Source: Deinococcus hopiensis KR-140 (GTDB lineage: Bacteria; Deinococcota; Deinococci; Deinococcales; Deinococcaceae). Taken from it: a stretch of 7,500 nt of DNA. Each line of letters starts with the position of its first letter. Position 1 is the first letter of the stretch. The DNA lies in NCBI RefSeq assembly GCF_900176165.1, contig NZ_FWWU01000009.1, forward strand, positions 72,501-80,000, in the 5' to 3' direction. Shown in pieces: positions 1-7,500 of the stretch. The notes below the pieces were generated by a model, which worked only from the letters and a program-made list of their open reading frames with translations, made no database searches and was not told where the DNA came from. A program made the translations under genes and the position numbers.

Positions 1-821
1 CATCCGGCCAGGACGGCGCTCAGGCAGTTTGCCACGACGAGGTGCGTGTCGTTGTGGGGATGAAACTCCAGCCGCTCGCCGGCAACACCCGCTGCGAGCA
101 GTTCCCGAACCATACCTGGCACGCTGCGCGGCCACGCCGCGCCCTCCAGCGGCAATCCCACACCCATCGTGTCGCAGAGTCGGAACTTGGGGGCTTGGAC
201 GTCTGGGTAGGAGGCCGACAGTTCCTGCACCGCGGCCACAAAGGGCAGGATGAATTCCCGGGGTGCGCGGGTGGCATCTTCCAAGTGCAGCCGTGGGCGT
301 AATCCAGCGTCCAGCACCACCTGCACCGCCTCCAGATACGTCCGCGCGGCTTGGGTACGGCCTCCGGGCGTGAACTTGTAGAAGGTGTGGTAGTCGCTCG
401 CGCTCGCCAGCATGCCCGTTTCCCGAATCCCCAGACCTGCCACCAGTTCGGCGTCCCGGCGGGTGGCCCGAATCCACGTGGTGGGTTCCACGGGATGCCC
501 GCTCCGCCAGCGCTCCAGCGCGCCCTCCAGCATGGCGCGATCTGCCGGACGGTAGACGAAGAATTCCGCTTGACGAATGGCGCCCGACTGCGCCGTGAAC
601 TCGCCCATCAGGTCATAGATCGTCAGGCCGTCCTCGGTGCTCAGGGGCAAGCCACCCTGTTGCCCGTCGCGGTGGGTGGTCTCGGTGGTCCAGGCCTGGG
701 TGGGAAGAGAGGTGGGACGCTGACCTTCTTGCCATACCACCTGCGGAAAACCGGAGGGAGGAAACGCCCCAAGGAAGAGGTCAGGCTGGACCACAGCCTG
801 AACGGCAGGAGTCGGAGTCAT
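1..821 (-). CDS. DRE-TIM acyltransferase, Re-citrate synthase/homocitrate synthase-like (3' end outside window)
   Basis: The frame is open from ATG at 821 down to the window edge, giving 273 residues with no stop; the C-terminal part is missing. Seen: THRDGQQ at residues 49-55, in place of the usual LRDG.Q of LeuA enzymes; AIRQAEFF at 81-88; SDYH at 142-145; LHLEDATR at 178-185; LCDTMG at 215-220; and the metal-ligand motif HPHND at 254-258 followed by AN at 264-265. Known: these belong to the HMGL-like/DRE-TIM family, which condenses acetyl-CoA with a 2-oxoacid on a divalent metal (2-isopropylmalate, homocitrate, citramalate or Re-citrate synthases). The roughly 45-residue N-terminal lead, the IRQ-EFF block, SDYH and HND.H instead of HNDLG resemble what I recall of Re-citrate synthase-like proteins. 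Inference: it makes citrate or homocitrate from acetyl-CoA, and the substrate is not proven. An in-frame TAA at 833-831 rules out an ATG further upstream. There is no Shine-Dalgarno, so the mRNA is probably leaderless. It is divergent from a citrate synthase fusion. A lysine-pathway homocitrate synthase is the main alternative. Confidence 0.85.
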   Translation of the reverse strand, partial: MTPTPAVQAVVQPDLFLGAFPPSGFPQVVWQEGQRPTSLPTQAWTTETTHRDGQQGGLPLSTEDGLTIYDLMGEFTAQSGAIRQAEFFVYRPADRAMLEGALERWRSGHPVEPTTWIRATRRDAELVAGLGIRETGMLASASDYHTFYKFTPGGRTQAARTYLEAVQVVLDAGLRPRLHLEDATRAPREFILPFVAAVQELSASYPDVQAPKFRLCDTMGVGLPLEGAAWPRSVPGMVRELLAAGVAGERLEFHPHNDTHLVVANCLSAVLAG

Positions 822-827
822 GCGGGT

Positions 828-856
828 ACGTTAGGCCTACCTATCAATGTCGTCAA
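828..856 (-). promoter_or_regulatory. Sigma-70-type promoter for the leftward DRE-TIM gene, leaderless
   Basis: On the minus strand, a -35 TTGACG (856-851) is separated by exactly 17 bp from a -10 TAACGT (833-828). The ATG at 821 begins 6 nt after the -10, so transcription should start at or next to the A of the ATG. No purine-rich ribosome site is present in this gap (ACCCGC). The -35 lies inside the 9-bp iterated motif, so a protein bound there would block this promoter. Confidence 0.65.
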
Positions 857-879
857 TCTTGATTAATGCGTCAATGTTA
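844..879 (+). repeat. Tandem 9-bp iterated motif, candidate operator in the divergent promoter
   Basis: Four 9-bp units run end to end: TCAATGTCG (844), TCAATCTTG (853), ATTAATGCG (862) and TCAATGTTA (871). Units 1, 2 and 4 begin with TCAAT at spacings of 9 and 18. Unit 3 is a degenerate TTAATG shifted by one base. An imperfect dyad (AATC-TT-GATT, 855-864) sits in the middle. The block is AT-richer than its surroundings and covers the -35 of the leftward gene as well as the region upstream of the rightward start. Iterated sites in a divergent promoter usually bind a regulator. The obvious candidate is the HTH protein encoded immediately to the right, but this is inference. Confidence 0.5.
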
Positions 880-883
880 GAGT
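878..883 (+). promoter_or_regulatory. Possible -10 (TAGAGT) for the HTH-citrate synthase gene
   Basis: TAGAGT fits TANNNT and ends 8 nt before the ATG at 892, followed by GGAGGGAG. No -35 hexamer stands at a normal distance: TTGATT at 859-864 leaves only 13 bp. The promoter may therefore be weak or depend on an activator. The same stretch can also be read as a Shine-Dalgarno (GGAGG, 884-888) placed unusually close to the start. Confidence 0.3.
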
Positions 884-891
884 GGAGGGAG

Positions 892-2109
892 ATGTCTTCT
901 TCGCGAATGCTTACGGCGGCCGAGGCGACGGCCCTTCTGGGAGTCAAGCCCGCCACGTTGTACGCCTACGTTTCTCGTGGTCTGATTCGCAGCGAGGCGG
1001 GGCCGCCTGGAACGCGGGAGCGGCGCTATCATGCGGGCGATATTCAGGGTTTGCTGGAGCGTCAGGGCTTGCGCCGTGATCCACAACAGGCCGTGCGGCA
1101 GGCTGCCGAAGGAGCGCTGGACTGGGGCCTGCCTGTGCTGGAAAGTGTGTTGACCCAAATCTCGGACGGGCGTCTGTTCTACCGGGGACAAGACGCGGTG
1201 CGGCTCGCAGAGAGGAGCGCAGTGGAGGAGGTGGCTGCGCTGCTGTGGACCGGGGAGCCAGCGGGCTGGGCGCGGCTTTCCCTGCGCGCACGCCTCACCC
1301 GGATGCCGTCTGCAGAAGCGCAGACCCTGCTGGAGGCCCTGGGGGTGGCTCTGGTCCACGCGGGGGCGCATGACCTGATGGCCCAGGACGTGCGTCCAGA
1401 AGCCTTGCCTGCTCAGGCGGCGCGGGTCCTGAGTCTGCTGTACGCCGCTGCAGAACGTCAGGCCCGGGTTCTCCCTGCTCCAGACCTGCCCCTGCATGCC
1501 CGCCTCGCCCGGGCGTGGCGGTTGGGCGCTCCGGAAGACGATCTGCTGCGCCGGGCCCTGGTGCTGCTGGCAGACCACGAGCTCAATGTGAGCGCCTTTG
1601 CGGCCCGGGTGGCGGCGAGTGGCGGTGCGAGCCTGCACCACACCACCCTCGCCGCGCTCGCCGCCCTGCAAGGACGCTCGCATGGATTGGCCGGTGTGGC
1701 GGCGCATGACCTGTTGCAAAAGGCGATGGAGGGAGGGGCGGCCCAGGCCCTGCGGCAGGCGTTACAGGAGCGGGGCCATCCGCCGGGCTTCGGTCATCCC
1801 CTGTACGGTGAGGGCGACCCCCGGGCACGGGCGCTTCTGGGTGCCCTACAGCTGGCCCGGCCCGGAGCCCCAGTCCTGCGGGCCGTTCAGGACCTGACGC
1901 AACAGATGCGCGGTGAGACGGGCGAAGCCCCCAACGTGGACTTGGCGCTCGCCGCCCTGATGCACCTGCTGCGCCGCCCGGCAGAGGACGCCGCGGCCCT
2001 GTTCGCGCTGGGGCGCGCTCCCGGTTGGCTGGCACACGCCAGCGAGGCGCGCCTCAGCGGGCACATGATCCGTCCCCGGGCGAAGTACGTGGGGCCGGTT
2101 GTGGACTAG
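892..2109 (+). CDS. Helix-turn-helix domain fused to citrate synthase domain
   Basis: This is a 405-residue fusion. Residues about 6-60 form a MerR/excisionase-like HTH (LTAAEATALLGVKPATLYAY, then VSRGLIRSE and a RRYHAGDI element). About 75-405 is a full citrate synthase fold. Numbered from the 892 start, the citrate synthase hallmarks are DHELN (His229, oxaloacetate binding), GRSHG (His264, catalytic), GFGHPLYGEGDPRA (His302 and Arg311), NVD (Asp350, catalytic) and IRPRAKYVGP near the C terminus. The catalytic His-His-Asp set is present, so the domain is probably active or at least binds substrate. The usual GGAN after the first catalytic His is GLAG here, and HRVY is HPLY. Known: bacteria carry HTH-citrate synthase fusions whose biological role is poorly defined. 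Inference: it either synthesises citrate or 2-methylcitrate, or uses the fold to sense such a metabolite and control itself and the divergent gene. In-frame ATGs occur at 847, 874, 892 and 907. I chose 892 because GGAGG lies just before it and the earlier starts run through the repeated operator. Confidence 0.88.
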   Translation: MSSSRMLTAAEATALLGVKPATLYAYVSRGLIRSEAGPPGTRERRYHAGDIQGLLERQGLRRDPQQAVRQAAEGALDWGLPVLESVLTQISDGRLFYRGQDAVRLAERSAVEEVAALLWTGEPAGWARLSLRARLTRMPSAEAQTLLEALGVALVHAGAHDLMAQDVRPEALPAQAARVLSLLYAAAERQARVLPAPDLPLHARLARAWRLGAPEDDLLRRALVLLADHELNVSAFAARVAASGGASLHHTTLAALAALQGRSHGLAGVAAHDLLQKAMEGGAAQALRQALQERGHPPGFGHPLYGEGDPRARALLGALQLARPGAPVLRAVQDLTQQMRGETGEAPNVDLALAALMHLLRRPAEDAAALFALGRAPGWLAHASEARLSGHMIRPRAKYVGPVVD

Positions 2110-2265
2110 GTGGGGGAAGTCCAGGCGGAGTTCTACGGTTGGCGGGTCATCCGTTTCGTCCCCTGGGCTCTGCTCCGGTGATTCGGCGCCTCTCCGTCAC
2201 CGTTTTTCCTGCTCGCTCCGCTCGGGTCAACCAGCGGTTGCACAGCGGACCAACCGGGATCCTTC
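2110..2265. other. Convergent intergenic region, possible dispersed repeat
   Basis: A 156-bp spacer between the stop of the HTH-citrate synthase gene and the stop of the MFS gene. It holds the terminator at 2176-2207 and a GC-rich stretch with overlapping CTCGCTCCGCTCG-type repeats (about 2211-2225). Another small stem occurs at 2235-2256. No open frame here looks like a gene. The mix of stems and short repeats could be a member of a small intergenic repeat family, but this cannot be decided from one copy. Confidence 0.35.
2176..2207 (+). terminator. Rho-independent terminator after the HTH-citrate synthase gene
   Basis: The stem CGGTGA (2176-2181) pairs with TCACCG (2197-2202). It is extended inside by CGG (2184-2186) with CCG (2194-2196) across a TT bulge, leaving a 7-nt loop. 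Five T follow at 2203-2207. It lies 66 bp after the stop at 2109, in the gap between two convergent genes. A second, weaker stem without a T-run (CGGTTG 2235-2240 with CAACCG 2251-2256) is near the end of the opposing gene. Confidence 0.75.
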
Positions 2266-3456
2266 TTATTTCTCTGAAGCGGGCGGGCGCAGCAGCGCGA
2301 ACGTCTGGCCCCCCAGCAGCGCGACGAGCGCCGCACCGGCGAGTGCCAGTCCCAGCGCGGCCGGCAGCCCGACGATGCCCGCCAGAAAGCCGATAATGGG
2401 AGGCCCCAGCAAGAAGCCCGTGTACCCGATGGTGGCGACGCGGGCGATTCCCGGTCCCGCCAGCGCGTGACCCGCTGCCCCGTACAGCACCGGGACCACG
2501 TTGCTCAGGCCGAGGCCCGACAGGGCAAAGCCCAGAGTGGCGAGCAGAGGTTCGCGAACCAGCAGCGCCAGCGCCAGTCCCAGCGCCGTGACCACCGCCC
2601 CGCCACGCACGATGCCCTCGTCGCCCAGCCGTCCGCGCAGCCTGTCACCGAACCAGCGGCCGAGGGTCATGGTGGTCACGAACGCTGCGTAACCAATACC
2701 CGCCCGGCCCTCGGTCAGACCCAGCACGTCGCGGAAGTACAGGGCCGCCCAGTCGTAGTTCGCGCCCTCGGCCAGCATGCCCAGGAAGCACAGCGCCCCC
2801 AACAGCAAGACGGCCGGGCTCCAGGTGGAGGCCTGGGGTGCGCCGGGGACGGCTTCCTCCAGTGGCAGGTCTGGCAGCAGGAGGCGCCCGGCGAGCAGGC
2901 CCGCCAGCGTGGTTGCGGCCACCACCAATCCCACATGGGCCAGCATAGGCACGTTGCCCACCAGCAGGGTACCCAGCAGCGCGCCCAGCACGCCACCCAG
3001 GCTAAAAGAGGCGTGCAGGCGGCTCATGATCGGCTGTCCGATCCGGCGCTCCACCGTGACGCCCTGGGCGTTCATCGACACGTCTAGCGCGCCGTTGGCC
3101 GCTCCCAGCAGCGTCAAGGCCACCACCAGGGTGATGAGATTCGGCGCCAGAAAGGGCAGCAGCAGCGTGAGCATGCACGCCACTGCGCACACCCGGGTGA
3201 CCCGGTGGCTGCCGAAGCGTGCCGTCCAGCCTCCCGTCAGCGGCATGGTCACCAGGCTCCCCAGACCGATGGCGAGGACAGCCAGCCCCACCTCTGCCGC
3301 GTTCAGGTGGAGGCGGTCACGTACCCCTGGAATGTTGACCGCCCAGGTGGCAAAGAGGGTCCCGTTGCACAGAAAGATCAGCGCGAGGGCGCGGCGAGCC
3401 GTTTCCATATGTGGAGTGGACAGGGCAGGCACGGTCGAAGAGGGCGCGTTCGTCAT
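2266..3456 (-). CDS. MFS transporter, YbjJ-like
   Basis: A 396-residue, very hydrophobic protein with roughly twelve predicted membrane segments, the normal size for a major facilitator. It should sit in the inner membrane and move a small solute with an ion gradient. Seen: an MFS motif A-like loop after segment 2 (GGWTARFGSHRV, residues 75-86) and a second copy in the other half (GDRLRGRLGDEG, 270-281). NGALDVSMNAQGVTVER at 121-137 and AEGANYDWAALY at 229-240 are the blocks I associate with the YbjJ branch of MFS proteins. The membrane-buried acidic residues Glu230 and Asp235 could take part in coupling. The substrate cannot be read from sequence. The divergent LacI-type repressor hints at a sugar or related carbon compound, but that is inference. 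The ATG at 3456 has GGAG four bases upstream. A later in-frame ATG at 3408 sits nearer the first membrane segment and is a possible alternative. It converges on the HTH-citrate synthase gene. Confidence 0.88.
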   Translation of the reverse strand: MTNAPSSTVPALSTPHMETARRALALIFLCNGTLFATWAVNIPGVRDRLHLNAAEVGLAVLAIGLGSLVTMPLTGGWTARFGSHRVTRVCAVACMLTLLLPFLAPNLITLVVALTLLGAANGALDVSMNAQGVTVERRIGQPIMSRLHASFSLGGVLGALLGTLLVGNVPMLAHVGLVVAATTLAGLLAGRLLLPDLPLEEAVPGAPQASTWSPAVLLLGALCFLGMLAEGANYDWAALYFRDVLGLTEGRAGIGYAAFVTTMTLGRWFGDRLRGRLGDEGIVRGGAVVTALGLALALLVREPLLATLGFALSGLGLSNVVPVLYGAAGHALAGPGIARVATIGYTGFLLGPPIIGFLAGIVGLPAALGLALAGAALVALLGGQTFALLRPPASEK

Positions 3457-3460
3457 GGGT

Positions 3461-3464
3461 CTCC
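3461..3464 (-). promoter_or_regulatory. Ribosome binding site for the MFS transporter
   Basis: GGAG on the minus strand, preceded by T, ends 4 nt before the ATG at 3456. It supports this start over the internal ATG at 3408. The transporter therefore has a normal leader of some length, unlike its divergent neighbour. Confidence 0.55.
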
Positions 3465-3481
3465 AGAAGGCTGGGAGCAGA

Positions 3482-3495
3482 CTGAATCGTTTCAG
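3482..3495. promoter_or_regulatory. LacI-family operator (CTGAATCGTTTCAG)
   Basis: A 14-bp near-perfect palindrome: CTGAA and TTCAG arms around TCGT, with only one mismatched pair (T against T) and a central CG. This matches the general LacI/PurR-family operator form TGNAANCGNTTNCA. It sits between the divergent MFS and lacI-type genes, 26 bp upstream of the transporter ATG and 30 bp upstream of the repressor ATG. It overlaps the likely -35 of the repressor gene, so one bound dimer could repress both genes. The repressor encoded at 3525 is the natural ligand. Confidence 0.7.
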
Positions 3496-3518
3496 ATTGC
3501 CTTACTTCACGCTAGCAT
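3490..3518 (+). promoter_or_regulatory. Leaderless promoter of the LacI-family gene
   Basis: A -10 TAGCAT (3513-3518) ends 6 nt before the ATG at 3525. A weak -35 TTTCAG (3490-3495) lies 17 bp upstream and coincides with the right arm of the LacI-type palindrome. No Shine-Dalgarno is present between the -10 and the start, so the mRNA should begin at or near the ATG. The overlap suggests autorepression. Confidence 0.55.
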
Positions 3519-3524
3519 TCGGAC

Positions 3525-4565
<1,041 letters not shown>

Positions 4566-4597
4566 GCGCGCCCGCTGGCCTGCTCACCCACATCCTT

Positions 4598-4603
4598 TAC
4601 CCT
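4598..4603 (+). promoter_or_regulatory. Leaderless -10 (TACCCT) of galE
   Basis: TACCCT fits TANNNT and ends 7 nt before the galE ATG at 4611. The spacer GGGCTCC contains no useful Shine-Dalgarno. No clear -35 is seen 16-18 bp upstream. The sequence around this start is nearly the same as that before the peptidase gene at 6301. Confidence 0.45.
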
Positions 4604-4610
4604 GGGCTCC

Positions 4611-5601
<991 letters not shown>

Positions 5602-5603
<2 letters not shown>

Positions 5604-5606
5604 GGG
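5602..5606 (+). promoter_or_regulatory. Possible ribosome site for the nucleotidyltransferase
   Basis: AGGGG overlaps the galE stop codon (TAG, 5601-5603) and lies 5 nt before TTG at 5612. This is the best argument for a TTG start there rather than GTG at 5567, which would overlap galE by 37 nt and has no well-spaced Shine-Dalgarno. Confidence 0.35.
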
Positions 5607-5611
5607 TTTGT

Positions 5612-6319
5612 TTGCCTGACCTCCACTCGGTTGAGCACCCGGTTCATCGCCGGCTTCTGGCGCACGAACTCGCAAGGGCGGAAGAAGCCGGAGCGCTGGG
5701 CGTCATGCTGTGCGGTTCAGTCGCGCGGGGCACAGCCTGGCCCACGTCCGATCTCGACTTGCGGCTGTACTGGCGAGAAGCGCGGCCCTTTGAGGTGGAG
5801 GAGCGGGAGGGCGTCTTGATTGAGCGCCACGGGCACACACTGGAACGGGCCCGGGGGCAGGTGGAGCAGGGCGGCAGCAGGCTCTATGCCTGGGCCGAGG
5901 GACGGATGCTTCACGATCCCACGGGCCAGCTGACCCGGCTGCAGACGCAGGCGGTGGAACGGTTGAGCGCGTACCAAACCCCCCCAGCCGAGGCCCGCGC
6001 TCTGGCCCACTGGCTGCGTTCCACCCTGGTGAAGTTGGCGGGGGCGGGGGAGAGGCAAGCCGCCTTCCTCATTCAGGCAAACACGTGGAAGCTGGCCGAG
6101 GCGCTGTGCGCGGTCAACCACCGTCCCATTCCCCCGGTGACGCTGATGTGGGAGACGCTGCCTGACCTCCCCCTCCAGCCTGAGGGAGACTGGCCCGGCC
6201 CACTGCTGCTGGGCGACACCGGGCAGCGGCGGGAGGCATTCGCGTTCGTCGTTTGCTGGGTTCTCCCCCACCTAACAGCCCCAGCCCTTACCCTGTCTCC
6301 ATGGCACAACCTGACCTGA
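5612..6319 (+). CDS. Nucleotidyltransferase-domain protein, substrate unknown
   Basis: About 235 residues from a TTG start. An in-frame GTG at 5567 would add 15 residues, but those codons lie almost wholly inside galE. Seen: the pol-beta-type nucleotidyltransferase signature GSVARG (residues 35-40) followed by DLDL with Asp47 and Asp49, which bind the catalytic metals. The third strand reads VLIERHG, so Glu71 may replace the usual third Asp. The remainder (about 105-235) is largely helical and resembles the C-terminal substrate domains of aminoglycoside-type nucleotidyltransferases, but I recognise no specific family. Known: such proteins transfer NMP from an NTP to a small molecule, protein or RNA. 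The protein lacks a separate HEPN partner gene, which argues against a MNT/HEPN toxin-antitoxin pair. It sits 8 bp after galE and overlaps the peptidase gene by 19 nt. Antibiotic modification is possible but unproven. Confidence 0.7.
   Translation: MPDLHSVEHPVHRRLLAHELARAEEAGALGVMLCGSVARGTAWPTSDLDLRLYWREARPFEVEEREGVLIERHGHTLERARGQVEQGGSRLYAWAEGRMLHDPTGQLTRLQTQAVERLSAYQTPPAEARALAHWLRSTLVKLAGAGERQAAFLIQANTWKLAEALCAVNHRPIPPVTLMWETLPDLPLQPEGDWPGPLLLGDTGQRREAFAFVVCWVLPHLTAPALTLSPWHNLT
6289..6294 (+). promoter_or_regulatory. Leaderless -10 (TACCCT) of the M20 peptidase gene
   Basis: TACCCT ends 6 nt before the ATG at 6301 and lies within the coding end of the nucleotidyltransferase gene. No Shine-Dalgarno is present (GTCTCC). 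No clear -35 is found at a usual distance. The hexamer is identical to that before galE, which supports a functional reading. Confidence 0.45.
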
Positions 6320-7500
6320 CGGCCCACATTGAGCGCGGCCTCTCGGACCTGAGGGACCTCGTGGCCCTGGAAAGTGTCTCAGCGCAGGGGCGGATGCTGC
6401 CCGAGACGGCGGCCTTCGTGACCCGGCTGCTGGTGGCCGAGGGCTTCACGGTTCGCTCGTACCCCGGTCAGGTGGCCCCCGTACTGGTGGCCGAGGCGGG
6501 CGAGGGCTCCGCCACCCTGCTGATCTACAACCACTACGACGTGCAGCCCGAAGACCCCCTGGAACTGTGGCAGAGTCCACCTTTCGTCCTAACCGAGCGC
6601 GAGGGGCGGCTCTACGGGCGCGGCGCGTCGGACGACAAGGGCGAACTGGCCTCCCGCCTGGCAGCCATCCGTGCCGTACGGGAACGGAATGGCGGCACGT
6701 TACCCCTGCGCGTCCGTTGGCTGATCGAGGGGGAGGAAGAGGTGGGCAGCCCCAGCCTGGAGCGCTTCGTGGAAGAACACGCGGAGGAACTGCGGGCCGA
6801 CGGCTGCTGGTGGGAATTCGGCTCTATCGATCCTGAGGGGCGGCCGGTGCTGTACCTGGGCCTCAAGGGCGTGATGTGCGTGGAACTGCGTTGCCGGGTG
6901 GCCGCCTCGGACCTGCACAGCAGCCTGGGGGCGGTGGTGGACAATCCGCTGTACCGCCTTGCCCGCGCGGTGGCCTCGTTGCGCGACGACGCCGGAGGGC
7001 TGACCATTCCCGGCTTCTACGACGATGTGCGTCCCCCTTCGGAGGCGGACCTCGCCGCCGTGGCACAACTGCCCGGCGACGGTCAGCCCCTGCGCGACAC
7101 CTACGGCGTGACCCGGACCCTCGCCACGAGCAGGGCTTACCACGAGCGGCTTAACCTCCAGCCCGTCCTCAACGTGAATGGCTGGGGCGGCGGCTACGAG
7201 GGCGAGGGCAGCAAGACGGTGCTTCCGGCCCACGGCTTCGTCAAACTCGACTTCCGCCTCGTGCCCGATCAGGACCCGGCCCGCGTCCTGGAACTGCTGC
7301 GCGCCCATCTGGATGCCCAGGGCCTCACCGATGTGGAAGTCGTCGAACTCGAAGCCCACCAAAAGCCCGCGCGGGCCGACGCCGCCCATCCTTTCGTTCA
7401 GGCCTGTATGGCGGCAGCGGCAGCGGCACACGGCGCAGAGCCCATCGTGAATCCCTCCAGCGGGGGCAGCGGCCCCATGTACCCCTTCCAGGCCTGCTTG
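6301..7500 (+). CDS. M20-family metallodipeptidase (3' end outside window)
   Basis: An open frame from ATG at 6301 to the window edge, 400 residues visible; family members are usually around 450, so little is missing. It is a cytoplasmic di-zinc peptidase of the M20 (CNDP/ArgE/DapE) clan that hydrolyses dipeptides or N-acyl amino acids. Seen: YNHYDVQPEDPLELW (76-90) with metal ligands His78 and Asp80; GRGASDDKGE (107-116) with the bridging Asp111; IEGEEEVGS (142-150) with the Glu base and Glu ligand at 146-147; the lid/dimerisation domain from about 190, with LHSSLG (205-210, His206); and a GGSGPMYPF block just before the edge. The last metal-binding His should lie past the window. The motif set is that of M20 dipeptidases rather than of dedicated DapE or ArgE. 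It overlaps the upstream gene by 19 nt in another frame, with its own -10 inside that gene. Confidence 0.9.
   Translation, partial: MAQPDLTAHIERGLSDLRDLVALESVSAQGRMLPETAAFVTRLLVAEGFTVRSYPGQVAPVLVAEAGEGSATLLIYNHYDVQPEDPLELWQSPPFVLTEREGRLYGRGASDDKGELASRLAAIRAVRERNGGTLPLRVRWLIEGEEEVGSPSLERFVEEHAEELRADGCWWEFGSIDPEGRPVLYLGLKGVMCVELRCRVAASDLHSSLGAVVDNPLYRLARAVASLRDDAGGLTIPGFYDDVRPPSEADLAAVAQLPGDGQPLRDTYGVTRTLATSRAYHERLNLQPVLNVNGWGGGYEGEGSKTVLPAHGFVKLDFRLVPDQDPARVLELLRAHLDAQGLTDVEVVELEAHQKPARADAAHPFVQACMAAAAAAHGAEPIVNPSSGGSGPMYPFQACL

Noticed and set aside
351..866. Plus-strand frame of 171 codons over the left gene
   Set aside because: It lies opposite the DRE-TIM gene, whose protein carries family motifs along its whole visible length. 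The plus-frame protein is rich in Gly, Arg and Pro with no recognisable domain.
847..891. Upstream ATGs at 847 and 874 as starts of the HTH-citrate synthase protein
   Set aside because: The extra residues are encoded by the iterated operator-like block, neither ATG has a ribosome site, and 892 is preceded by GGAGG. They cannot be wholly excluded.
877..1719. Minus-strand frame of 280 codons
   Set aside because: It is antisense to the HTH-citrate synthase gene, which has all its catalytic motifs. Long antisense frames are expected in high-GC DNA.
2235..2256. Stem CGGTTG/CAACCG as terminator of the MFS gene
   Set aside because: The position fits, but there is no T-run on the minus strand after it and the stem is only 6 bp, so I do not call it a terminator.
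6700..7431. Minus-strand frame of 243 codons
   Set aside because: It is antisense to the M20 peptidase, which continues without a stop and keeps its metal-binding motifs.
5612..7500. Toxin-antitoxin or defence system built on the nucleotidyltransferase
   Set aside because: There is no adjacent HEPN, abortive-infection or other defence gene. The neighbours are galE and a peptidase, so the context is metabolic.

Overview
The window is high-GC, gene-dense bacterial DNA that looks chromosomal. It most resembles Deinococcus or a close relative, though I place it only by inference. The main hint is that at least four genes have a TANNNT -10 hexamer 6-7 nt before an ATG with no Shine-Dalgarno, which is the leaderless mRNA arrangement described as common in Deinococcus. 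I see no IS element, integrase, tRNA, rRNA, CRISPR array or phage gene.

Layout. Positions 1-821 (minus, 3' end outside the window) encode a DRE-TIM (LeuA/homocitrate synthase superfamily) enzyme closest to the Re-citrate synthase-type subgroup. It diverges from 892-2109 (plus), a helix-turn-helix domain fused to a complete Si-type citrate synthase fold with its catalytic residues intact. The roughly 70 bp between them hold a good promoter for the minus gene and a 9-bp iterated motif that could be an operator. After 2109 comes a clear hairpin-plus-T-tract terminator (2176-2207). The next gene is convergent: 3456-2266 (minus), a YbjJ-like MFS transporter. It is divergent from a LacI-family repressor at 3525-4565 (plus), and a LacI-type palindrome with a central CG (3482-3495) lies between the two. 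Then follow, all on plus, galE (4611-5603), a small nucleotidyltransferase 8 nt later (about 5612-6319), and an M20-family metallodipeptidase (6301 to beyond 7500) whose start overlaps the nucleotidyltransferase end by 19 nt.

How the genes may work together. The left part is a possible citrate or 2-oxoacid condensing module in which an enzyme-fused DNA-binding protein may control its divergent partner. The middle is a conventional LacI repressor/transporter pair that probably shares one operator. The right part is an arrangement of housekeeping type (UDP-galactose formation, a nucleotidyltransferase of unknown substrate, peptide turnover). Its members sit close together, but galE and the peptidase each seem to carry their own leaderless promoter. 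The most interesting element is the divergent pair of unrelated citrate-synthase-like proteins and the repeated operator between them. The other genes are familiar families in ordinary arrangements.
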